Positions 33,551 through 42,588 of a DNA stretch of 64,000 nt are shown in pieces (the first letter of the stretch is position 1; each line of letters begins with the position of its first letter). This stretch comes from Spirochaetaceae bacterium. Its GTDB lineage: Bacteria; Spirochaetota; Leptospiria; Leptospirales; Leptonemataceae. The notes under the pieces were generated by a model that did no database searches, had not been told where the DNA came from, and saw nothing but the letters and a program-made list of their open reading frames with translations. The stretch is from assembly GCA_002729885.1 (NCBI GenBank), contig PBUB01000030.1, forward strand, positions 1-64,000, read 5' to 3'. The position numbers and the translations under genes are program-made.

Positions 33551-35950
33551 TTAGCCAAGGGAATCCAGCTCTTCCTGAAATCCGGAAGATAGAATGGGAA
33601 ATCGAAAGTAGGTTCTTGGATCTATGTTTTCATCATCCAGATGAAAGGACACTGCAATGCGCTCTCGTTTCCATTGATTGCGAGACCATAGCTGGAAGTA
33701 CTTTCGAATGGACTGTATCAACTCTGTGCGACTGTAATCGTTTTGAAATGGTCGATAGTTCGTTGTGCCCGGGAACTGCGGGTCTGAGCCAGATACGGGC
33801 GATGCAGGTATTTCGTTTTCTGCATTGGATGGATTCGATGTGCCGGATTTGCTTCTTACCGGAAGTTTTAGATCGCCCATGAGCCGTTCCAGGATCTCGG
33901 CCGGTCCCATGCGATCTCGCACAGCCAGTTTCTGGATTCGGTTTAATAGGTCATAGGCCATGAGATCGGATTCATCGGTTTGATGCTGATCTTCCGGTCG
34001 CAGCTCTGCTGTAGGTTGTTGTTCGTTGATGGCTTTCAGGGAGGGAATGGAACCGAACCAGGGATCCCCCTGTTTTTCCATAAAGATCAACCAGGCACGA
34101 ATGAAGTTTTTGTCTATACCTGCAATGGGGGCAATTCCTCCGGAAGTGTCACCATCCATGGTGCAATACCCTACAGCCCCTTCGCTGCGATTACCGGTGG
34201 CGATGAGCAAACTTCCTGTGGCGTTTGCCAGCATCCATACGAAAGGACTTCTGGCTCTGGCCTGAATATTTTGAAGCACCAGATCATCGCTATTCCAGTC
34301 CAGTTTGCGATCATAGGCCTGCTCGTAGGCCCCGATGTAATCCGCTACAATGTTCTGGATCTGCACATCCTGATGATGGCTACCCAGAGAGTCTGCAATC
34401 ACATTTGCAGCATCCCTGGTGGTATCGGAGCTTTGATCGGTGCCCTGGTATACGGTGAACAGGAGATGTTTCACCAGGGCTTCAGGCCCGGCTGCTTCAT
34501 CGGCGCTCTGCGCATCTGAACTCTGCAATTCGCCGCGAATCCGTTCATCCTCAAGCAAGTCTTCTCTGTGAATGGCTTCCAGGAACCCTTTGAGGCCCAG
34601 TTCAGCAATGCCAAAGCGAACCATTCTTTCTACCAGAACGGCGCAGGCTCCGCTATCGGCCCCGCCTGAAAGCGAAAGCGCGTAGCCCCTGGATCGGCTT
34701 TTTCTCAAATAATCGAAAAGAGCCAGGGTAGTTGCATAGGTAAATTCCAGATAGGCATCGCCATGGCGTTTGACGATTCTTTCGTCGGCTCCCGGGCCGG
34801 CAGTTACTTCGGTGCGATTCTGCGCTGTTCTGTCGATATTGCTCTCTGCGCTGGATGAGCCCTGCGATGCTCCGGACCCCGAGCTTTCTGAGCTGGATGA
34901 ACCGGTATTGACGCTGCTGGATTTCTGGAATCCAGGGGAAGACCGGGAGTCTGAAAACCCAATGGAGCGTTCTTTGCTTCTAGATCGTGAACTGCTGGAA
35001 TGGTTTGAATCAGCTGTTTCTTCTCCAGGCAGACGAAATCCGAATTCCTTCTTGAAATGGGTTTCCAATCTTACAGTGGCGGACTCCAGAACGCTCCCAG
35101 GAGGAATGCTGATGGACTCTCTAAAGCTGTGGGTCTGAACTCTTCTCGATCGATTGGGATCTGGATCGAATTCAATGGTATGGACTGTATAGGGCTGAAA
35201 GGAAAAAGCGGGGCTTTCCAGAAGCAATTGACCTGTCTGGCAGGCCAGGGTCTGTCCATCGTAGATGGCTCTCCCGGCCTCGTTTCCTAAAAGATTAACA
35301 GATACGTAGGTGCAATGAAACGCTCTGGATGATTCCAGGGCAATCTGTCTGCGAATCCTTTGCTTGCCAATAGCGAAGTGCGAAGCCGTAGGGCTCAAGA
35401 TAACATCAAAAGAAGAACCGGCATGCTGACTGGCAGGCCGATTGTCCACCCAGGAGTCCTCGCATATCTCTACCAGGAAGCGAAACCGGCCGGTATCAAA
35501 AATACAGGGGCCGAAGGGCAGACCCTCGGAGCCGGTTTGATCCGGGCCGGACTTGTGAGGATGAAACCACCTGGGCTCATAGTGAATTCCATCCCCTGCC
35601 AGATGCTGCTTGGGCACCACCGCCGCTATTGAGCCTGCATGAACGATGGCGGACACATTATATAATAGTCCCTGATGCATCCAGGGAAGGCCCACAATTA
35701 CAGGAACCGTTCCAGCAATTCCATTGAGCTTTTCGCACAGAATATCCAGACTTTCCCGGCTACGAGTCCAGACCTCCGGCATATGAAATGCATCTTCGCA
35801 TCCATAACCGGAAATACATAGTTCAGGAAAAAGGATGGCCTCCGGTCCTGATTCCATGGCCTTCTCGGCCGCATCCTGGATTCGTCTGCGATTGCCTGCC
35901 CAGTCCATGGGGATCTGGTTTACAGAAGCTGTGGACAGGCGGATGAGCAT
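33551..35950 (-). CDS. nadE: Glutamine-dependent NAD+ synthetase with a Ser-rich linker
   Basis: Two-domain enzyme making NAD from deamido-NAD. The nitrilase-like glutaminase domain has the triad E43 (FPELC), K114 (VPKQH) and C163 (VEICED). The synthetase domain has the ATP P-loop SGGADS (428-433), and the NRSEGAVGYCTMDGDTSGGI region is intact. At 799 residues it is well above the usual 550-680: a Ser-rich low-complexity linker (about 310-390) joins the domains, and a second Asn/Pro/Ser stretch lies near 700-735. The start follows the purQ stop with no gap. Confidence 0.94.
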   Translation of the reverse strand: MLIRLSTASVNQIPMDWAGNRRRIQDAAEKAMESGPEAILFPELCISGYGCEDAFHMPEVWTRSRESLDILCEKLNGIAGTVPVIVGLPWMHQGLLYNVSAIVHAGSIAAVVPKQHLAGDGIHYEPRWFHPHKSGPDQTGSEGLPFGPCIFDTGRFRFLVEICEDSWVDNRPASQHAGSSFDVILSPTASHFAIGKQRIRRQIALESSRAFHCTYVSVNLLGNEAGRAIYDGQTLACQTGQLLLESPAFSFQPYTVHTIEFDPDPNRSRRVQTHSFRESISIPPGSVLESATVRLETHFKKEFGFRLPGEETADSNHSSSSRSRSKERSIGFSDSRSSPGFQKSSSVNTGSSSSESSGSGASQGSSSAESNIDRTAQNRTEVTAGPGADERIVKRHGDAYLEFTYATTLALFDYLRKSRSRGYALSLSGGADSGACAVLVERMVRFGIAELGLKGFLEAIHREDLLEDERIRGELQSSDAQSADEAAGPEALVKHLLFTVYQGTDQSSDTTRDAANVIADSLGSHHQDVQIQNIVADYIGAYEQAYDRKLDWNSDDLVLQNIQARARSPFVWMLANATGSLLIATGNRSEGAVGYCTMDGDTSGGIAPIAGIDKNFIRAWLIFMEKQGDPWFGSIPSLKAINEQQPTAELRPEDQHQTDESDLMAYDLLNRIQKLAVRDRMGPAEILERLMGDLKLPVRSKSGTSNPSNAENEIPASPVSGSDPQFPGTTNYRPFQNDYSRTELIQSIRKYFQLWSRNQWKRERIAVSFHLDDENIDPRTYFRFPILSSGFQEELDSLG

Positions 35951-36610
35951 CTAGGCTGCCTGCATAGAATTTAGAATGGCTTCCATGATCGGTTTTCCCT
36001 GGGTTTTGCCATTCACCGGATCGGTGGCTCGCTCCGGATGAGGCATCATGCCCATCACACGGCCATCTTTACTGGTAATACCTGCAATGTTCTCTATCGA
36101 ACCATTGGGGTTATCCTGGTAGCGAAAGGCAATCTGGCTGTTATCCTGAAGAGACTTCAGAGTATCTTCATCGGCGCGATAGTTTCCTTCGCCGTGAGAA
36201 ACAGGAATGGAAAGCGGCCCCTGCAATTTGCCAAATACTTTGTTGCTGGATTCCGGCAGCAGGGAAACATCCTTGCAGATGTGCTTCAAGTTCTGATTTC
36301 GAATGAGAGCTCCAGGCAGAAGATGCGATTCGCAAAGTATCTGAAAGCCGTTGCAAATCCCCAGGACATAGCCACCTTTCTGTGAATGCTTCAAAAGATC
36401 CTGCATGGCCGGAGCAAAACGAGCAATGGCACCGGCGCGAAGATAGTCTCCGTAAGAGAATCCGCCTGGCACTACCAGCAGATCGTAGGAGCCCTGAATC
36501 GAATCTGCATGCCAGAGCATATCTGTAGGAACCTTGAAAAAATTCTCTAGAATGGTTTGTATATCGCGGTCGCAGTTGGAACCGGGAAATGTAATTACGC
36601 CTGCTTTCAT
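35951..36610 (-). CDS. purQ: FGAM synthase glutaminase subunit
   Basis: Class I amidotransferase subunit of formylglycinamidine ribonucleotide synthase (purine pathway step 4), supplying ammonia to PurL. The N-terminal ITFPGSNCDRD, nucleophile region GICNGFQILCE (Cys in GxCNG) and C-terminal MMPHPERA (catalytic His and Glu) are present. 219 residues. purS lies 18 bases upstream, and nadE starts immediately after this stop, so the three are probably co-transcribed. purL is not in the window. Confidence 0.96.
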   Translation of the reverse strand: MKAGVITFPGSNCDRDIQTILENFFKVPTDMLWHADSIQGSYDLLVVPGGFSYGDYLRAGAIARFAPAMQDLLKHSQKGGYVLGICNGFQILCESHLLPGALIRNQNLKHICKDVSLLPESSNKVFGKLQGPLSIPVSHGEGNYRADEDTLKSLQDNSQIAFRYQDNPNGSIENIAGITSKDGRVMGMMPHPERATDPVNGKTQGKPIMEAILNSMQAA

Positions 36611-36628
36611 GGACGGTGGACTCTCCCG

Positions 36629-36913
36629 TTAGCCTGCCAGCACTTTGCCGTCTGAATCAATAAGATCAAAGCGAAAGGACTCGATCACTGGATTGGAGAG
36701 CAGCTTTTTGCTCATTTCATCCACCTGATTTCTGGCCTGATCCGCAGAAGATGCATCCAGCTTTAGTTCAATGTACTTTCCTATGCGCACATCCTGCACC
36801 GATTCGTAGCCCATGTGATGGAGTGCTGTGTTTACTGCCTGGCCCTGGGGATCCAGTACCGACTCTTTTAGCGTAACGTATACCCTTGCATTGATCACAG
36901 GGACGGTGTACAT
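36629..36913 (-). CDS. purS: FGAM synthase subunit PurS
   Basis: Small bridging subunit of the PurL-PurQ-PurS complex. The 94-residue sequence shows the family pattern: ARVYVTLKESVLDPQGQAV, then MGYESVQDVRIGKYIEL and a C-terminal acidic strand (SFRFDLI). First gene of the purS-purQ-nadE run, with a divergent MBL-hydrolase gene 65 bases away. Confidence 0.94.
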   Translation of the reverse strand: MYTVPVINARVYVTLKESVLDPQGQAVNTALHHMGYESVQDVRIGKYIELKLDASSADQARNQVDEMSKKLLSNPVIESFRFDLIDSDGKVLAG

Positions 36914-36978
36914 TCCGGCGGCTCAGGAGAAACTCTTTTTTAATTCCCAGGGATGGACCGTACCACTATGCTGGAGGT

Positions 36979-37983
36979 ATGTCTTTGTCTCCGAAACTGC
37001 CAGACTGGATGGAGGAGGTTGGCCCTGACCTTTACTGCATCGATTGCGATTACGTTCAGCCCAGACTGGCCTGCGTCTATTTGATGATAAACGATGCTGG
37101 CCGTGCCGCTTTTCTGGAAACCAATACATCCCGAGCGGTGTCTCGCTTTCTGGAAGCTCTGAAGGTGCTGGGATACAGCACGGACGATGTGGACTGGATC
37201 ATACCCACACATGTTCATCTGGATCATGCCGGAGGGGCCGGGGCCCTTTTGCGCGAATGCTCGCGGGCAACGGTGCTTGCTCATCCACGGGCGGCGAAGC
37301 ATTTGATCAACCCGGACCGATTGATTCAGAGTTCCATCCAGGTCTATGGCCAGGAAACCTTCGAGAAGCTTTATGGAGAAATTGTGCCATGCCCTGAATC
37401 CAGGGTGCGAATCATGGCGGATGGCGAATCGCTACACTGGGGAAACCGGACTCTGGAGTTTCTCTACACACGAGGACATGCCAATCATCACTTTTGCATT
37501 TATGAAAAGACCAGCGGAGTGTTCACCGGAGACAGCTTTGGAATCGCCTATCCGGATCTCCAATCAGGAGGCCCCTTTCTTTTTGCCTCCAGCACTCCTA
37601 CGGACTTTGATCCACCGGCGGCCCATGAAAGTCTGGACCGAATTCGCAATACGGGAACGGGCTCAGTGTTCTTGACTCACTTTGGCCGGCTGGATTCGCT
37701 GGAAGAGGCCGGCCGTCAATTGCACGAAAGCCTGCAATTCCTGACCGGGCTTTATGACGATGCCAGGGCCAGATTCAAATCGGCTGAGGATAAGGCGGCT
37801 CCGGAGTTGAAGCAATCTCTGGAAGAAGAAGTGCGGACTCGAATTCTGGATTCCTGGGTTGATCAGCTGCTCAGTCGAGGTTTCCCGGATGCTTCGGCCA
37901 TTCAGGAGCGCCTGGGTATGGATGCGGCTCTGAATGCAGGTGGCATTGTTTTTGCTGCTCAGAGATCTCTAAAGAAGGGATAA
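36979..37983 (+). CDS. MBL-fold metallo-hydrolase
   Basis: Zinc hydrolase of the metallo-beta-lactamase fold. The metal motif THVHLDHAGG (about residues 74-83), a later TRGHANHHFCIY (third His) and TGDSFG (bridging Asp) are visible. No signal peptide, so cytosolic. The 334 residues have a helical C-terminal part of 100 residues. The family includes glyoxalase II, lactonases and thioesterases; the substrate cannot be told. Confidence 0.88.
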   Translation: MSLSPKLPDWMEEVGPDLYCIDCDYVQPRLACVYLMINDAGRAAFLETNTSRAVSRFLEALKVLGYSTDDVDWIIPTHVHLDHAGGAGALLRECSRATVLAHPRAAKHLINPDRLIQSSIQVYGQETFEKLYGEIVPCPESRVRIMADGESLHWGNRTLEFLYTRGHANHHFCIYEKTSGVFTGDSFGIAYPDLQSGGPFLFASSTPTDFDPPAAHESLDRIRNTGTGSVFLTHFGRLDSLEEAGRQLHESLQFLTGLYDDARARFKSAEDKAAPELKQSLEEEVRTRILDSWVDQLLSRGFPDASAIQERLGMDAALNAGGIVFAAQRSLKKG

Positions 37984-38063
37984 GTAGGCCTCCGGAAAAA
38001 TGCCCCTGGAAGATTTCTGAAAATCCAGGCGGACAAATGGTCATCCCTGTCGTCTAAGGCCAC

Positions 38064-39152
38064 ATGCGCTTTTCAAGAGATTCGGACATTGCCAGTCATC
38101 CATCGGCCCGGTCAGACAATCGGGATTGTCAGGAAATGAAGGCCTCCTCCCATTCTGGCCTCTTTAAATTCGTCATTCTCCTTGGTCTGATTCTACTTAG
38201 CACGACGGCCATCTGGGCCTGGCCTTCCAAACTTCTGTATGAGGTACGATTCGATGAGGCGCAGGTGGTCACTCTGGCTTTTGCCGATGAAGGGGATCAG
38301 CTGATAACCGGCCATGCGGATGGGAAAGTGGCCGTGCGAGATGCAGACGATGGTGATGTACTGCGCAGTTTTCAGGCTCATAAAGGACGTGTCTATCAGC
38401 TGGCTGCACAATTGAACGGAGATCTAATTGCCACCGGAACCCTGGGAAAAGACAATGTCAAGGTCTGGGATGCAGCCAGCGGTGACCTGGAGTTTTCGTT
38501 AACTCAGTACGATGAAACCTTTGGACTGGCTTTTTCGCCGGACAACAAATACCTGGTTATCTCCGGATCTTCGTCCGGCCGCACTTCGGTGGAGCTCTGG
38601 AATCTGGAAAGCAAGAAAAAGGTAGCTACCCTGGGTTCCTTTCCTGTTGGTCAGTTTGTCCCTGGAAGGATTCTATTTTCCGCAGACTCAAAGAAGATCT
38701 TTGTTTCTGCACAGAATCAATTGCATGGAATCCATATCTGGGCTGTATCGGGACAAAAGTTGAAGTCCATCCCATTCAGCGATGACATCATTTCCATGAG
38801 CCTCCATAAAAATGAGTCCATTGCAGTGTGCGCTACTTTCAAAAGCCAGGTTGCGGTCATTGATTTAAATTCCGGCCGGGTGCTTCGTACCATGTCCGGC
38901 CATAAAGGCCATGTTACTTCAGTTGATCGAGTGGATGAAAACCATGCTGTGAGCGTAAGCTACAGACGAGACGATACAGGGCCATTCATTATCTGGGATA
39001 TTCGCACCGGTGCGAAAGTAGGAACCGTCAACGACAAGATCTCATCGGTAAATCAGGTGGCCGTGAACCCCAAAACAGGAGCCATCGCAATGGCCTTGAA
39101 TACGTTTGGAAATCTGGGAAATCCATCTACCCTGGTGGTGTACGGACGTTGA
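38064..39152 (+). CDS. Secreted WD40-like beta-propeller protein
   Basis: 362 residues: hydrophobic signal segment (FVILLGLILLSTTAIWA), then repeated blades in which WD40-type patterns recur, for example GHADGKVAVRDADDGDVLRSF, TGTLGKDNVKVWDAASGDLEF, SSSGRTSVELWNLESKKKV and GHKGHVTSVD, suggesting about seven blades. Probably a periplasmic binding scaffold. Start uncertain: ATG 38064 has an AAGG five bases upstream but puts 24 residues before the n-region; ATG 38136 fits the signal peptide better. Confidence 0.82.
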   Translation: MRFSRDSDIASHPSARSDNRDCQEMKASSHSGLFKFVILLGLILLSTTAIWAWPSKLLYEVRFDEAQVVTLAFADEGDQLITGHADGKVAVRDADDGDVLRSFQAHKGRVYQLAAQLNGDLIATGTLGKDNVKVWDAASGDLEFSLTQYDETFGLAFSPDNKYLVISGSSSGRTSVELWNLESKKKVATLGSFPVGQFVPGRILFSADSKKIFVSAQNQLHGIHIWAVSGQKLKSIPFSDDIISMSLHKNESIAVCATFKSQVAVIDLNSGRVLRTMSGHKGHVTSVDRVDENHAVSVSYRRDDTGPFIIWDIRTGAKVGTVNDKISSVNQVAVNPKTGAIAMALNTFGNLGNPSTLVVYGR

Positions 39153-39192
39153 ACAATTGTCCGGGTAAAAGATCTCAGTGCCGAATAATGGA

Positions 39193-39978
39193 TTAGATAT
39201 TGCCCGGTGGTCTTAAAAACCATCCTCGATTCAATCCTCCATCAATCGGAAGAACGGTTCCATTTATAAAAGCGGCCTCTTCGGAGGCCAGAAAGCAAAC
39301 GGCCGCTGCCACCTCTTGTGGTACACCCGCACGTCCAGGAAGATTCATAGCGGAAAGTCTTTCGATTGCCTCTTCGCTGTAGTTGCTGCGCACCCCTGGT
39401 GTATCGATGAAACCCGGTCGAATGATATTGGCGGTAATTCCATTATGCCCCTGTTCCACCGCAATGGTGCGGATCAATGCCTCCTGCGAAGCCTTAACTG
39501 CAGTATAAATTCCCTGACCGGGTCCACCCAGCTCGGCTACTGCGGAGCTAATCAGGATCCATCTGCCATAGTTTCGCTTCTTTTGTTCCGCTAGAAATTC
39601 GCTGTAGAGCTTTAATGGGAGGGCACAGTTTTGCTCGATAGCACCGCTCAAATTCTGACCATTGAGAGCATCCAGGCGTTGCAATGGGCTTCGCACATAA
39701 AAGTTCCAGATAACAATATCCGGGCAGCTCTCCGCATTACAGAAATGCAATATTTTGGTTGCGCTTTCTGGGGCGGACAGATCGGCACTCAGCATTTCAT
39801 GGCCCTTACCATCCAGCTGTGCATGTATCGATTCCAGATCCTGCAGGTTCCGGGCCACCAAAAGGACTCGGGCACCACTCCTGGCCAGGTGCAGGGCGGA
39901 TGCGGCTCCAATGCCCCGGCTGGCTCCCAGGACAAGGGCTGTCTTTCCATCTAGCAATAAGGGCTTTTGTTCCAACAT
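39193..39978 (-). CDS. Short-chain dehydrogenase/reductase (FabG-like)
   Basis: NAD(P)-dependent SDR of 261 residues. Cofactor loop LVLGASRGIGAASALHLA, a catalytic Ser region LISSAVAELGG, Tyr/Lys in YTAVKASQEALIR, and PGFIDTPG and INGTVLPIDGG are all present. GGGAGAA precedes the ATG by three bases. It follows a KASIII gene on the same strand (58-base gap), so a beta-ketoacyl intermediate is a plausible substrate. Confidence 0.9.
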   Translation of the reverse strand: MLEQKPLLLDGKTALVLGASRGIGAASALHLARSGARVLLVARNLQDLESIHAQLDGKGHEMLSADLSAPESATKILHFCNAESCPDIVIWNFYVRSPLQRLDALNGQNLSGAIEQNCALPLKLYSEFLAEQKKRNYGRWILISSAVAELGGPGQGIYTAVKASQEALIRTIAVEQGHNGITANIIRPGFIDTPGVRSNYSEEAIERLSAMNLPGRAGVPQEVAAAVCFLASEEAAFINGTVLPIDGGLNRGWFLRPPGNI

Positions 39979-40036
39979 ATTTCTCCCGGGTTAACTTAGT
40001 CTGCTTTAGCGCTTCAGGCCGGGGCCCTACCAGAGA

Positions 40037-41083
40037 TTAGACACTGATTAATAAGCTGCCCCAGGCAAGGCCACCACCCACAGCATTCAGGAAAATACGC
40101 ATTCCCGGTGAGAAACCATTTTCCAGGGCCTCGGACAGAGCAATAGGGATTGTTGCCGAACCGCAGTTGCCAAATCGTTCCAGACAGCGATAAAGCTTTC
40201 CTGAATGAGAGCCCATGGAGTCGGATAGCATATCCAGAATGGAGGAACTGGTCTGATGAGGGATATAGAGATCAATGTCATCCATGGTTCGCTCTTTTCC
40301 ATCTATTATGGCCTCCTGAGATTCCAACCATCGCGGCCTTACATCCGATGCTAAATTGGCGGATTGCCCCATAAAGTACAATCCTTGATCCAGTGCTTCA
40401 CGGATAGGCGGTAGAATTCCCGGTACTCCCATGGCATCTGCATAGCTTCCATCTGAATCCAGAAAACCAGCCAATAGCCCTCTTTGCGGATCTTTACCTT
40501 TCTGCAGTATAAGTGCTCCGGCTCCGTCCCCCGCAGCATATATGAAGGGACCATTCCTGGAAATTACTCGGCTCAAAGTTTCTGCAGAGGCAATGAGTAC
40601 GCTTCTGGCCGGTCCTGCCAGAAACTGATAGGCAATGCTTATGGCATAGATGGTACTGGAACAGCCGGATTTCATTTCAAAGGTGGCGCCCCTGTATCCC
40701 AGCATTCCTGCCACCAGAGTTCCCAGGGAAGAGGTATACCTGGGCGATGTTGTGGAAACAGCGATAAATAGATCTATTTCGCTTATATTTACACCGGTTT
40801 GCAGCAGGACCTCCTGGGCCGCTCGGTGCATCAAATCCGCGGAGTTTTCTTCATCTCCGGTCCTGGGGGATTCTGGCGGAAGGGTCCAGTGTCTCCGGGA
40901 AAAGCCTTTCCTCCGCGGATGTTCTGGATCCAGTCCCTGCTCAATCATGTTAGATTTCCAGTGGTCTCCATAAAGCAGAGCATGAATATCATCGTTACTT
41001 ACCCAGCTACCTGAAGCTGCGAAGGCTCTGGTTGCGCCCAGAAGTGCGACTCCAGGCACCGGTGTAAGTTTCAATCCAGCCAT
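40037..41083 (-). CDS. KASIII-type beta-ketoacyl synthase, copy 1
   Basis: Thiolase-fold synthase of the FabH/OleA/CerJ-like group, 348 residues. The catalytic triad reads Cys141 (MKSGCSST), His276 (IPHQTSSS) and Asn306 (FGNCGSAT). These enzymes decarboxylatively condense malonyl derivatives or join two acyl-CoAs. The N-terminal half departs from housekeeping FabH, including an Arg/His/Pro-rich stretch around residue 55-70, suggesting another acyl acceptor. It is transcribed away from the CCR gene across a 180-base shared promoter region, with the SDR downstream. Confidence 0.88.
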   Translation of the reverse strand: MAGLKLTPVPGVALLGATRAFAASGSWVSNDDIHALLYGDHWKSNMIEQGLDPEHPRRKGFSRRHWTLPPESPRTGDEENSADLMHRAAQEVLLQTGVNISEIDLFIAVSTTSPRYTSSLGTLVAGMLGYRGATFEMKSGCSSTIYAISIAYQFLAGPARSVLIASAETLSRVISRNGPFIYAAGDGAGALILQKGKDPQRGLLAGFLDSDGSYADAMGVPGILPPIREALDQGLYFMGQSANLASDVRPRWLESQEAIIDGKERTMDDIDLYIPHQTSSSILDMLSDSMGSHSGKLYRCLERFGNCGSATIPIALSEALENGFSPGMRIFLNAVGGGLAWGSLLISV

Positions 41084-41184
41084 TTTTCTTTTTTGGGATT
41101 CAGCACTTTACATTGATAGAAATTTTTTGAGCTTTCACCGTTTTTGAAGCTGAAGGGTAGGCAAAGCAAGCCCGGTGAAAACTA

Positions 41185-41218
41185 CAATATGCTAATATTG
41201 AATTATGATTGATATACT
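41185..41218. promoter_or_regulatory. Palindrome and -10-like box in the CCR/KASIII divergent region
   Basis: CAATATGCTAATATTG (41185-41200) is an inverted repeat of six-base arms around GCTA. A -10-like TATACT (41213-41218) follows for the CCR direction, without a good -35. The 41084-41263 region is AT-rich compared with its surroundings and holds no gene. An operator shared by both directions is plausible. Confidence 0.4.
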
Positions 41219-41263
41219 TTGCATTCCCGGGCATAACAGCAATCAGGAGCACTGCTACCTGGT

Positions 41264-42469
41264 ATGAATTCACTGGCCAAACCTCCCGCTCTAGGCGTGC
41301 TCCCTGCACCCGGCCCCGTGCCGGAGAGGATGCACGCTCAGGTTATTCGTCGGGAAAGATATGGAGATCCGGCGGCCGCTTTTCAAATGGAAGAGGTACC
41401 GGTTCCGCTACCGGGACCGGATGAGGTGCTGGTGGCCGTAAAAAGAGCGGGGCTGAATTATAACAATGTATGGGCTGCCCTGGGTCATCCTGTGGACGTT
41501 ATCTCCATGCGTATGAAGCAAGGGGCCAGCGAAGATTTTCATATTGGCGGATCCGATGCAGCAGGAATCGTTTATGCCACCGGTGACCGGGTAAAGGACT
41601 TCCATCCCGGAGATGAAGTGGTGGTATCGCCTGCCCGCTGGGATGCGGAGGATCCATACATTCAGGCCGGTGGGGATCCATCCATGGCGCCCAGCCTGCG
41701 TGCCTGGGGTTACGAAACGAACTGGGGATCATTCGCGCAGTTCTGTCTTGTAAAATCCTGGCAGCTGTATCCCCGGCTTCAATCATTGAACTGGGATCAG
41801 AGTGCGGTATATCTATTGTGCGGGGCCACCGCTGTGCGAATGCTTCTTCACTGGTCTCCCAATACAGTGGAATCCGGCATGCCTGTGCTGATCTGGGGCG
41901 GAGCCGGCGGGGTAGGGTCCATGGCCGTGCAGATCGTGCGAAGCGTTGGAGGGCTTCCCGTTGCAGTGGTAAACTCGCAAGAAAAGCGCACTCTGGTTGA
42001 ATCCCTGGGTGCAAAAGTTATCAACCGTTCTGAGTTTCCGGTACCTGGATTGCGGGAGGTGGCGGAGGAAAGAGGGTGGACGGTGAAAGCCGAAGCATTT
42101 CGAGAAGAATTGCTTCGATTAACAGGAGGCATATTACCTGAAATCGTTGTAGAACATCCCGGGCAGAATACCATTCCCTTATCTCAATTCTGTTGCGCCC
42201 CAGGAGGAATGATCGTTATTTGCGCGGGCACTACAGGCTATATGGCTCAGTTAAACGGATATTCTTTTGGCTCTGGAAGCCAGCGTCTCCAGGGCTCCCA
42301 TTTCGCCAGCCGGGAAGAAATTGAGACTCTACATCAAATGATTGAAGAAGGCAGGGTGGCTCCTCATCTGGGAGCTGTACATTCCTTTGAAGAAATCGGT
42401 GCCGTCCATGGAAAGATGCGAAGAAATGAACATCCTCCGGGAAATACAGCTTTTATTATCGCGGATTGA
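41264..42469 (+). CDS. ccr: Crotonyl-CoA carboxylase/reductase family enzyme
   Basis: NADPH-dependent reductive carboxylase making alkylmalonyl-CoA from enoyl-CoA. The family is recognised by GLNYNNVWAALGHPVDV, GGSDAAGIV, WGYETNWGSFAQF, LIWGGAGGVGSMAVQIV, VVEHPGQNT, VICAGTTGY, RLQGSHFA and MRRNEHPPGN. The residues I associate with CO2 binding (Asn in NYN, Glu in GYET, His in GSHF) are kept, so carboxylation is expected rather than simple reduction. 401 residues, slightly short (usually 410-450). It is the first + gene of a divergent cluster with two KASIII, an SDR and an acyl ligase. Confidence 0.9.
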   Translation: MNSLAKPPALGVLPAPGPVPERMHAQVIRRERYGDPAAAFQMEEVPVPLPGPDEVLVAVKRAGLNYNNVWAALGHPVDVISMRMKQGASEDFHIGGSDAAGIVYATGDRVKDFHPGDEVVVSPARWDAEDPYIQAGGDPSMAPSLRAWGYETNWGSFAQFCLVKSWQLYPRLQSLNWDQSAVYLLCGATAVRMLLHWSPNTVESGMPVLIWGGAGGVGSMAVQIVRSVGGLPVAVVNSQEKRTLVESLGAKVINRSEFPVPGLREVAEERGWTVKAEAFREELLRLTGGILPEIVVEHPGQNTIPLSQFCCAPGGMIVICAGTTGYMAQLNGYSFGSGSQRLQGSHFASREEIETLHQMIEEGRVAPHLGAVHSFEEIGAVHGKMRRNEHPPGNTAFIIAD

Positions 42470-42588
42470 TCCATGCAGGGAAATCTCACCACTCAACATA
42501 TCTTCCGGGAGACATCCTTGAATTTCTATTTAGTTCGTGGAATTGCCTGGATGGGCAGAGCAAATCTGACCGGAGCGAAGGTATCTCC

